From a virus: 51,712 nucleotides of DNA. This document shows positions 23,524 through 31,600 of the stretch, one piece after another; the stretch's first letter is position 1, and each line of letters opens with the position of its first letter. The position numbers were made by a program, and so were the translations under genes. The notes beneath the pieces are model-generated. The model did no database searches, had not been told where the DNA came from, and saw only the letters and a list, made by a program, of their open reading frames with translations. The stretch lies in IMG/VR virus record IMGVR_UViG_3300030117_006596, positions 1 to 51,712 of that record. The stretch is one strand, 5' to 3'.

Positions 23524-25494
23524 ATGTCGGGTAATCCATTCTTAGAATATGTTGGTTCAGATTTTGCCGGTGAAGACGGACTCAAATGGTTTTGGGGTCA
23601 CGTCACAACTGATGCAGCTTGGAGAGAACATCATAAAGAATATGGATATAGGGTAAAGGTTAGAATCATAGGAAAACACCCTGCGGAGGGAGGTGAAGAT
23701 GGAGTCGCAGATAAAGATTTGCCTTGGGCAATCGTAACGATGAATCCTGTTTTTGGATCTGGTAAAGATCATTCAGGAATGTCTATGAATCTTCGTGGGG
23801 GTGAGTTGGTATGGGGTTTTTACGCTGATGAAGACCAACAAGTTCCTGTAATTGTTGTTACTAATTATACTGGATCAAATCTTGTAAATTATACAAGTTA
23901 TCTTGACAACAGTAATTCTTCATATGAGTTCGTACAACCATATTCAAATCCGAATCTTATATGGTCTCTTGTCAATCAACCTATAGGTGGCATTGATCCG
24001 GCATCTACTAATGGTTTGCATGATGAAAATAATCAATTTAATAAAAACGATACAAAACAGGTAGATGTTGACGAGCAACAAGAAGTTGTAAGAAGACCTG
24101 AGAAATGTAAAGATGACAAATCCTTTATGAGTCAACTCTCAAGATCTCTTGCATCTTTTATAGAAGTTGCAGAAGGATTGGAAAAGTTTGAAGAAACTTA
24201 TATAGATCCTGTAATGGATGAGATAAGGGATGTTCAGAAACTCGTAAGTGATACAGCAGAAATAATAGCAGGAGCATATGCTCAAGTTATAAGACTAGCA
24301 AGGAAGTTCTTATTTGCCAAGATATATGACTTGGTTGAGCAACTTATGGGATTTCTACAACTCGATAGTTTATTGAAGGACATTGCTGTTAAGAAAGCAG
24401 TGGATCAAATCAATTGTGTATTAGAGAAAATAATAAAGGCACTACAAAAGGTTATAGAAGACTTTTTGATAGGATTGATAGGGAAGATTATACAAGCACC
24501 AGTTTGTGCAGCAGAACAGTTTTTGGGTGGATTGAACACAAAAATGTTCAATGAAATTGAGTCAGCTATTGGTGATGCAATGGACACTCTATCAGGAGTG
24601 TTAGGACCAGTAGGATCGTTTATGGGATACCTTGAAAAAGCAATGGGTTATGCTCAAATAGGTATAAAATTACTATCATGTGAAGATCAAAAATGTGAAC
24701 CAGAACCTTATGATTGGGCACTAAATTTTGGACCAACGAAGAAAACAAAACTCGATTTCAAGAAAACAATTGATATCTCTTCAAAATTCAATGCTGCAGG
24801 AATCGGTAAGTCTATTACAGATGGTATAGATAAATTCTTTGGATTAGATGAAGATGATATCGTAAATGCAGAAAGAGTTGCAGCGATCATTGGTGACTGC
24901 CCAGTTAATAATAAAGTTTGTGGTCCACCTAAGATAGAAATATTTGGTGGTGGTGGAATAGGTGCAGCAGCAAATGCTGTTATCAATGAATTTGGTAGTA
25001 TTGTGGGTGTAAATATGCAGTCATTGGGTGTTGGATATACTGAGAAACCTTATGTTAGTATAATAGACAATTGTGATGGTAGAGGAGCAGAAGGTGAAGC
25101 AATTATAAAAGATGGTCAAGTTATCAATATTATAATAAGAAGAGGTGGTGGAGGATATCAAACTCCCCCAGATGTAACTGACAGTGAGGGTGTGAATGTT
25201 GTTGGTGAGATTGAAGATGTAGAAATTATAAGGACAGGTAGAAATTATAGAGAAGGTGATCTTATCGTAAGTCAATGTGGAACATTCAAACCAATTTTAG
25301 ATGATATTGGTAGAATAGTTGGTGCAAAAGTCGTCAGTGTTCATAAAGGTTGTAAAGTCATTCCTGATCTATCAATAAATACAGAAACTGGTTATGGAGC
25401 ATTAGTGAGACCTATTATGAGATACAACAAATTTGATGGTGTTATCATTCCTGATGGTGCTATGAAAGTAATTGATTGTGTTGCAGCATACTAA
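23524..25494 (+). CDS. 5: gp5-like baseplate hub/spike protein without lysozyme
   Basis: A 656-residue protein. Residues about 20-125 resemble the N-terminal OB fold of T4 gp5 (W-F-W-G-H-V, Y-R-V-K-V-R-I-I-G-K-H-P, D-L-P-W-A-I-V-T-M-N-P, then Y-A-D-E-D-x-Q-V-P-V-I-V). The middle (about 195-400) is long helical sequence with several cysteines. The C-terminal part has G-V-G-Y-T-E-K-P-Y-V-x-I type strands. No lysozyme catalytic region and no gp5 beta-helix is present; the helix is encoded by the next gene. It should sit below gp27 at the tip of the tail. Confidence 0.72.
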   Translation: MSGNPFLEYVGSDFAGEDGLKWFWGHVTTDAAWREHHKEYGYRVKVRIIGKHPAEGGEDGVADKDLPWAIVTMNPVFGSGKDHSGMSMNLRGGELVWGFYADEDQQVPVIVVTNYTGSNLVNYTSYLDNSNSSYEFVQPYSNPNLIWSLVNQPIGGIDPASTNGLHDENNQFNKNDTKQVDVDEQQEVVRRPEKCKDDKSFMSQLSRSLASFIEVAEGLEKFEETYIDPVMDEIRDVQKLVSDTAEIIAGAYAQVIRLARKFLFAKIYDLVEQLMGFLQLDSLLKDIAVKKAVDQINCVLEKIIKALQKVIEDFLIGLIGKIIQAPVCAAEQFLGGLNTKMFNEIESAIGDAMDTLSGVLGPVGSFMGYLEKAMGYAQIGIKLLSCEDQKCEPEPYDWALNFGPTKKTKLDFKKTIDISSKFNAAGIGKSITDGIDKFFGLDEDDIVNAERVAAIIGDCPVNNKVCGPPKIEIFGGGGIGAAANAVINEFGSIVGVNMQSLGVGYTEKPYVSIIDNCDGRGAEGEAIIKDGQVINIIIRRGGGGYQTPPDVTDSEGVNVVGEIEDVEIIRTGRNYREGDLIVSQCGTFKPILDDIGRIVGAKVVSVHKGCKVIPDLSINTETGYGALVRPIMRYNKFDGVIIPDGAMKVIDCVAAY

Positions 25495-26039
25495 TGAGTA
25501 AAAATACAGAAGCACTCATAATAAATACACCGGAAGATGGTTTTCTTCGTATTGGTAACACTACCGAAGATAGAAAACTGAGACCAGATCAGGTGCAATT
25601 AGGTGCCGGTTGTGGATCTAGTCTGAGAATTTTTGAGGATGGTGGATGGGAACTAAGATCTACAGAAAATAAAAAAGGTTGTAATATCATAGCAAAAGGA
25701 GAAGGTGGTTTACACATCTATTCAGAGGGTGATGTTAACATAGATGCAAGAGGTGACTTTAATGTGTCTGCAAAAAATATTACAATGGAAACTACTGCTG
25801 CTGATGGTGATTTTACTGTTTTCTGTAAAAGAGACATAATGCTTGATGCAGACAATAACTTCAAAGCGTTTGGAACTAAGTGTGTTGTTTCAGCATCAGA
25901 TACTCTAGTATCACACTCGAAGGGATGGAATGTTGTTGCTGGAAATCCTGTATATGTGTATGAGAAGAAGACCAAACTTATACCAACTAGCACACAGGAT
26001 ATCTTAGACTCATTATTTGAACAATTTTTATTAGGTTAG
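25494..26039 (+). CDS. Spike needle beta-helix protein (gp5 C-domain-like)
   Basis: A 181-residue protein made of short repeating beta strands in its middle (G-D-V-N-I-D-A-R-G-D-F-N-V-S-A-K-N-I-T-M, and D-I-M-L-D-A-D-N-N-F), the pattern of the triple-stranded beta-helix needle in gp5/VgrG. The start ATG 25494 overlaps the gp5 stop; an upstream ATG at 25476 is less likely. In this phage OB fold and needle seem to be separate chains. It is followed 1 nt later by the gene for a probable tip protein. Confidence 0.65.
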   Translation: MSKNTEALIINTPEDGFLRIGNTTEDRKLRPDQVQLGAGCGSSLRIFEDGGWELRSTENKKGCNIIAKGEGGLHIYSEGDVNIDARGDFNVSAKNITMETTAADGDFTVFCKRDIMLDADNNFKAFGTKCVVSASDTLVSHSKGWNVVAGNPVYVYEKKTKLIPTSTQDILDSLFEQFLLG

Positions 26040-26040
26040 C

Positions 26041-26901
26041 ATGGAATCACCAGAAGTATCAGCAGGAAAAGTTTATATCGGTCCAAGTATACCGGTAAAA
26101 CTTGATCTATCAGCATTTACACTCAACTCAAAACTTCCTTTCAATGGAACGTTAGCATGTGTGGGTCCTGCATTTTTTGGTGCAGTTCCACCAACAGGTT
26201 TTGCGAGGGCAATGTGTCAGATGGGTCCGGGGATACCACCATTTGTATCAGCAGTTCCGGGTCTGACACTCGAAGTTACGGGTGGTACACATTTGATGGG
26301 ATATCTGAATGCCTTTGGTCTAAACTCTATGATTGGTGTGACTAATAATATTGGTGTTCATAATGGTATAGGACTCAAGAATATGCTTGGGTTTCATAAT
26401 AGAGTAGGAAAGCAGACAGCAGTTGGTGGAGAAACATCAGCAGAACCGAAAAAGTTCTGTGCAGCACCAACGATGACTCTTACATCTGTAAATGGAACAC
26501 TCAGAGGTAATTGGAAACATAATGGCACATCTTTATTTCTCCTGCATGCTCACTCTGATAGAAATCTAAAGAAGAATATACAACCTATACTATCACCTCT
26601 ATCTAAAGTTCTACAACTTCAAGGTGTGACGTTTGAATGGGATCACCCTAAGTTAGCAAAGAATAGACCGGGAACTAAGATGGGATTGATTGCCCAAGAC
26701 ACTGAAAAAGTAGTTCCAGAAGTCGTTATAAATATGACCATAGATGCTGATGGCGAAGAAAAAGAAGTCAAAGGTATCATGTATGAAAACCTTACTGGTC
26801 TCTTAGTTGAGGCGATCAAGGAACAAAACAAGCGAATTGAACATCTAGAACAATGCATTGCTACACTACAAGCGGAAAAGTCCACACCGACGGAATCATA
26901 G
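26041..26901 (+). CDS. Tail spike/fibre with C-terminal S74 chaperone domain
   Basis: A 286-residue protein. The N-terminal 140 residues are Gly/Pro-rich with repeated N-N-I-G-V-H-N-G-I-G-L-K-N type strands. From about residue 171 a peptidase S74 intramolecular chaperone domain follows: H-S172-D-R-N-L-K-K-N-I with the Ser/Lys self-cleavage pair, L-x-G-V-T-F-E-W, G-L-I-A-Q-D and Y-E-N-L-T-G-L-L-V-E-A-I-K-E-Q. Such domains trimerise, help fold a beta-structured fibre and then cut themselves off. The end has a coiled-coil helix. Its gene overlaps the next gene by 49 nt. Confidence 0.78.
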   Translation: MESPEVSAGKVYIGPSIPVKLDLSAFTLNSKLPFNGTLACVGPAFFGAVPPTGFARAMCQMGPGIPPFVSAVPGLTLEVTGGTHLMGYLNAFGLNSMIGVTNNIGVHNGIGLKNMLGFHNRVGKQTAVGGETSAEPKKFCAAPTMTLTSVNGTLRGNWKHNGTSLFLLHAHSDRNLKKNIQPILSPLSKVLQLQGVTFEWDHPKLAKNRPGTKMGLIAQDTEKVVPEVVINMTIDADGEEKEVKGIMYENLTGLLVEAIKEQNKRIEHLEQCIATLQAEKSTPTES

Positions 26902-27152
26902 AATTACCGGAAGATTGGCGGGGTAACATCAAACCAGAAACAATTGCTGTACAACTGACTGCCATAGGGACAGCTCAGGAATTGTTTGTCAAGGAAATAC
27001 AGTGGGGAACGAAAGTTATAATAAGAAACGGTGGAGGTGGTTCACTGAATGCATATTATACTGTAACTGCAGAACCAATCAAAGTTGAAGAGGCAAAAAA
27101 ACCAATCGTGCTGGATAATTTCAAACCAAAGACGAAAAAGTTGACTGCATAG
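26853..27152 (+). CDS. Small beta-rich fibre-associated protein
   Basis: A 99-residue protein in a different frame over the end of the S74 gene. It reads G-I-I-E-L-P-E-D-W-R-G-N-I, then I-A-V-Q-L-T-A-I-G-T-A-Q-E-L and Y-Y-T-V-T-A-E-P, a pattern I associate with segments near S74-type tail fibres. The 49-nt overlap and lack of another start suggest translational coupling, or that an ancestral fused protein was split. Function unknown; a fibre cap or adaptor is likely. Confidence 0.65.
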   Translation: MHCYTTSGKVHTDGIIELPEDWRGNIKPETIAVQLTAIGTAQELFVKEIQWGTKVIIRNGGGGSLNAYYTVTAEPIKVEEAKKPIVLDNFKPKTKKLTA

Positions 27153-27168
27153 TCTGATGTGGTATAAT
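27141..27168 (+). promoter_or_regulatory. Sigma70-type promoter for two very small genes
   Basis: TTGACT (27141-27146), 16-nt spacer and TATAAT (27163-27168). Eleven of twelve hexamer bases match the consensus. Start expected near 27175, about 16 nt before ATG 27191. It stands in the middle of late virion genes. Confidence 0.75.
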
Positions 27169-27190
27169 ATGTGAGTACCCGACTTTTATT

Positions 27191-27364
27191 ATGATTGATG
27201 AATTTGTAGATCTCGTAGAGGTAAATGTCGCTGCGAGATCTTTTTCTTTGTTTGGTTCTAACGGATCTTCAAAGATAATTGACAAACTAACAGTAAATCA
27301 ATTCATGGCAGTCCTAGAAGTGATTAGGGCAGCAGAAGATGATACGGAAATAATTTATGTATGA
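27191..27364 (+). CDS. 57-residue hypothetical protein
   Basis: A 57-residue protein (starts M-I-D-E-F-V-D-L-V-E-V; ends E-I-I-Y-V) directly behind the sigma70 promoter at 27141-27168. It has an acidic N-terminus and a Val/Ala/Leu helix near the end. It overlaps the next gene (ATGA). A terminator-like hairpin lies inside its 5' part. No family recognised. Confidence 0.62.
   Translation: MIDEFVDLVEVNVAARSFSLFGSNGSSKIIDKLTVNQFMAVLEVIRAAEDDTEIIYV
27208..27246 (+). terminator. Terminator-like hairpin within a short gene
   Basis: AGATCTCG (27208-27215) pairs perfectly with CGAGATCT (27234-27241) across an 18-nt loop and is followed by TTTTC. It lies about 35-65 nt after the predicted start of transcription and inside the 57-residue gene, so it could act as an attenuator or as the stem-loop of a promoter/stem-loop cassette. 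Confidence 0.6.
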
Positions 27365-27510
27365 GCAAAATAAAATGCCCTGTATGCGGACATATCTGCA
27401 ATAGCAGAATCGAATTTGGTTCGCATATAAGGCGTTGTCAAGCAATAACTGGAGATAGAAATTTCAAGTTCAATAGAAAAAAGAACTCAAAGAAGAAAAA
27501 GAAAAAATAA
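27361..27510 (+). CDS. Small C2HC zinc-finger protein
   Basis: A 49-residue protein with a single zinc-finger pattern C6-x2-C9-x12-H22-x3-C26, followed by a lysine-rich tail (K-K-N-S-K-K-K-K-K-K). Finger plus basic tail suggests binding to nucleic acid, perhaps as an early regulator. It overlaps the previous gene by 4 nt, and its stop is immediately next to the converging minus-strand gene at 27511. No named family recognised. Confidence 0.65.
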   Translation: MSKIKCPVCGHICNSRIEFGSHIRRCQAITGDRNFKFNRKKNSKKKKKK

Positions 27511-27834
27511 TTACGGTAGATCTTCCCATTTTGGATGTTTTATTTCCATATCCATCAATCCCTTCACTTCAGAGGGAGTTTCTGTGTACTCAGGAGCAAA
27601 TTGTTTTCTTTCTTCTTCATCCCACTCCTCTTTGATTTCTTTAGCCTGAATATCAACTTCTTTCATTGTATTTTCAATCTTAATATCAATCCATTTTTGT
27701 TTTAACCATTCAACAAAACCTAATGCAAGGTGTTGTATGAATGGGTTTTTGAATTTTTTCTTCACCCATCTTTCTGCCTTTGCATACCAAGGGTCTACAC
27801 CTTTACCAAATTGTTTTTCAAATTCTATTTTCAT
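27511..27834 (-). CDS. Hypothetical structural-region protein
   Basis: A 107-residue highly charged, helical protein (F-G-K-G-V-D-P-W-Y-A-K-A-E-R-W near the N-terminus; many Lys/Glu; ends K-H-P-K-W-E-D-L-P). It forms a two-gene minus-strand unit with the upstream protein (ATGA overlap) under a late promoter. Function unknown; location between spike and fibre genes suggests a virion or assembly role. Confidence 0.68.
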   Translation of the reverse strand: MKIEFEKQFGKGVDPWYAKAERWVKKKFKNPFIQHLALGFVEWLKQKWIDIKIENTMKEVDIQAKEIKEEWDEEERKQFAPEYTETPSEVKGLMDMEIKHPKWEDLP

Positions 27835-28562
27835 TCCCTTATAAATTGAGCAAGATCGGGGTCTTGTAGTGTCTGTACGATCAAATTAGCACTAGCAATA
27901 TCAGAATCTAATTCAACTTGTGTCTTACGGTATCCATATCTCTGTAATTGATACTCTGATCGTGCTGCTTTCATTTCATTTATAGGTGTAATGACAGCAT
28001 CTCGTGGTGCTCGTAATGCTGTTATCTCATTATTTTTTGCAGTGATACTACTAGCATATGATGGACAACTTCCTGTCAATTCAAAAAATGTTCCAATACT
28101 TACAGTTGTTATAGCAGTATGAGTTGCAATTCCAACATTTGCTGTGGTCATTGCAAAATTACTTTCGTTGAATGGATCTTCACCTGTATATGAATTATCA
28201 GTGTAATCGTAATTGAATAGAGTAACTACGTCTCTTCTTACATCCACAACTGCTGTGGCATCAGATACATAAGTTGCACATCCAACTTGTGTTGCACCTG
28301 TATAAAGATTGAATAATTCTGTCTGTGCATCACTAACAGGAGTGTTGAGTGTTAGTATACGATCATCTAATCCTTGTGTAATTGGATCAAATCTGTTTAT
28401 AACTTCATCTAAGTTTTCTATTTTAGCAAGAATATTATCTTCTGAATCTTTTATTTCAAAACCTTCTTGGGTTTTTGCCACTTCAGTTTTATCTTTCGCT
28501 GCTTTCTTTGCCTTCTCTTGAAAGGTCACTATTAGTTTTTCGGTTTCAGGACCAGATGCCAT
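27831..28562 (-). CDS. Probable virion structural protein
   Basis: A 243-residue protein with helical, Lys/Glu-rich ends (about 1-75 and 180-243) around a middle rich in Thr, Val and Ala (Y-T-G-A-T-Q-V-G-C-A-T-Y-V and I-G-T-F-F-E-L-T-G-S-C). No domain identified. A perfect late promoter on the minus strand (28594-28601) precedes it by about 31 nt, which marks it as a late, probably structural, gene. Coiled-coil ends suggest a connector or fibre base. Confidence 0.7.
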   Translation of the reverse strand: MASGPETEKLIVTFQEKAKKAAKDKTEVAKTQEGFEIKDSEDNILAKIENLDEVINRFDPITQGLDDRILTLNTPVSDAQTELFNLYTGATQVGCATYVSDATAVVDVRRDVVTLFNYDYTDNSYTGEDPFNESNFAMTTANVGIATHTAITTVSIGTFFELTGSCPSYASSITAKNNEITALRAPRDAVITPINEMKAARSEYQLQRYGYRKTQVELDSDIASANLIVQTLQDPDLAQFIRE

Positions 28563-28564
28563 AG

Positions 28565-28572
28565 TATAAATA
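28565..28572 (+). promoter_or_regulatory. Perfect T4-type late promoter, plus strand
   Basis: TATAAATA, the exact T4 late consensus. It ends 32 nt before the ATG of the large fibre gene (28605). A second perfect copy on the opposite strand lies 21 bp to the right. Confidence 0.85.
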
Positions 28573-28593
28573 GGTTGAAGGAGATAGTGTCAG

Positions 28594-28601
28594 TATTTAT
28601 A
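28594..28601 (-). promoter_or_regulatory. Perfect T4-type late promoter, minus strand
   Basis: Minus-strand TATAAATA. It drives the 28562-27831 gene. Together with 28565-28572 it forms two promoters that face each other, so the two transcripts start inside one another and share about 10-20 complementary bases. Confidence 0.82.
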
Positions 28602-28604
28602 GGT

Positions 28605-31600
28605 ATGCCGTTAAGCAGACTCGAAAATTTTCTCAAGAATGTCACAGGTAACGTAATTTACGTTAATCCTGAAGAACTTGATGCAACAGATGATATTAGT
28701 AATAGGGGAAGTAGTCGAGCAAGACCTTTCAAAACTATTCAACGTGCATTAATTGAGGCAGCGAGATTTTCATATCAGGTAGGTGGGAATAACGATAAGT
28801 TTGATAAAACCACAATTTTATTATCTCCGGGTATTCATTATATTGATAATAGACCCGGATTGCAAATCAATACATCAGGTTCACTTACTGATGTAAATGG
28901 AACTGCAGCAACAATAGATCAAATGTCTATTGGTACTAATTTTGACATTCAAGATCCCAACAACGTATTATACAAGTTTAATAGTGCCGGTGGTGGTGCC
29001 ATTGTTCCTCGTGGTACATCAATAGTTGGTCAAGATCTAAGAAAGACAAAGATAAAACCAAAGTTCGTTCCACAACCCGACAACGGTAATATTGATACAG
29101 CAGCAATATTCAAGGTCACAGGTGCATGTTTCTTCTATGGATTTAGTTTCTTTGATGCTGATCCAAATGATAGAATCTTCAGAGACTATACATCAAATGT
29201 ATATGCCCCAAACTATTCTCATCATAAGTTAACATGTTTTGAGTACGCTGATGGCGTGAACACCATTGCAGGTAAGGGTAACACCGACCTTGACATGTAC
29301 TATTATAAGTTGACACTTGCTTATGGTACTAACAGTGGTCGTGCTATACCAGTATATCCTACTAATACAGATTTTGAGAAGTCAGTTGATGAAACTCGTA
29401 TTGTGGGTGCTATCTCACAGGTAGGAACTATTTCTATCAATGACATATATTCTGGTGCAAACCCAACAGATTCAACAGCAACACCTATCGTTACTGTTGT
29501 CACAGCAACTAATCATAATTTTGAAGTAGGCACACCAATATTAATAAATGGTATAGGGGATACAAACTATGATGGAAGTTATATTGTATCTCAAGTTCTT
29601 AGTGATACTTCATTTACTTACGCTGTACCTATAACACCTACAAGCACAGCAACACCAAACTTGTCTGGTCTGAATGCAGTAGTAAAAATTGAAAGTGATA
29701 CTGTTTCATCTGCATCACCATATATCTTCAACTGTTCAATAAGATCTGTTTACGGTATTTGTGGTCTAAACGCTGATGGTAGTAAAGCAACTGGATTCAA
29801 GTCCATGGTTGTTGCACAGTTTACTGGTATTGCACTCAACAAAGATGACAATGCTTATGTCAAGTACAACACTACAACAGGTGTGTGGCAAGATCAAGCA
29901 GCACTCGGATCATCAGTCAGTTTGCACACAGATAGTTTAGCAAAACATAAACCATCTTACCAAAACTATCATATAAGAGTAAGTAATAACGGTATAATTC
30001 AGGCAGTATCAGTATTCGCTATCGGTTATGCTCAACATTTCTTTGCTACTACTGGTGGTGATATGTCAATCACTAACTCTAATAGTAACTTTGGTGCCAA
30101 GTCATTAGAAGCAGATAAGTTTAGATTTGAAGCGTTCCTGAAAGATGATAAAGGATTCATAAGAGAGATAAATCCTCCACAGCATAACTTTGCAAAAGAA
30201 ACTTCAGTAGGATTTTTACCATTAGATGTAGAGGCAACTGTAGGTGTATCGACAGACATCAAAGTCTACCTCAACGATTTCAAGAATAAGGATAATAAAC
30301 CAAATGTTGTACTTAATGGATTCCATCTTGGTGCTAAGATAGGAGATCAACTCAATGTAAGTATTGGTAACACAGTATTTGGAGCAGACATCGTTATGCC
30401 TGTTCCTCAGACTGACCCTGATGAAAGAGTATCTGGTCAGAAAGAAATATTCGTTGGTAGAGTATCAGGTATCAATAGTATAACTGGAAATACTTTTACA
30501 TTACAGTCTGATCATAAGTTTATAAACGGTGAGACAGTCAGAGTTTATTCTGAAAACGGATCACTACCTGATGGATTAGATTATAACAGAGTTTATAATG
30601 TTATAACTACATCCCTCAATGCTGATCAAGTTCAGTTAGCATCAACCCTGAACAATGCCGTTGCTGGTAATGAGATCACAGGCATCAATAATTCAGGTGG
30701 ACTTCTTCGTATAGTATCAAAAGTATCTGATAAGGAAGCAGGAGATGTGGGACATCCCGTGCAATTTGATACTTCAGGTTGGCATCTAAACGTTGGAGTG
30801 GGTAATACTTTATCTGCTGCTATTACAGCAAACCAGAGTGCTATTACACCAAAGACCAGATCTTCATTCATAAAGAGAACGCTGGATAGACGGGAGGAAA
30901 AGGATAAGAATTATGGAGTAAAGTATGTCATACCTCAAGATTCTAGTCTAGCATCAGCACCTATTGCAGGGTTTAGTATCGCTGAAACATCTGCAGTTCC
31001 TGATGATACAAATTATCAGAATGATAATAATGTTCTTACATCACCGACTAATCTAAGACAATCAAACAATATTATAAACGCTTCATGGGGAGGTAATGTC
31101 GGTATCATTACTGCAGAGCAACCTCATGGATTGAAGGTAGGTCATATCGTACAGGTTTATAGAGTTAGGAGTTCAGGAAATACATCAGGAACCGACAACA
31201 GTGGTTTCAATGGTATATTTGAAGTATCTGCAGTTCCAAGTGATACCTCATTCAGAGTCGGATTGAATACAAATCCCGGTGGAATAACAACAATCTCTAC
31301 TGGAACTCCTTATACATTCCATGATAGAAGTGTAGTTGGTTCGGGTAGAACATTTAGTCCTTACTTCGTAAAACGTGATTTCAATACCAGTTATCAGATA
31401 CAGAATACACAAGAGATACAGGAATATAAGCAGGGAGTGCAAGATGGTGAGTATGATCTAACATTACGTGGATATATCTCACAACCAGAAGTTTCTCCAT
31501 TCTCTACTACTACCAATTATTTTGGACAGGACATTACTGATCTTATCCCTTCAGAGGATGTAGATAATAGAAACTATGATCCAAAGGCATCAGTCAGTTA

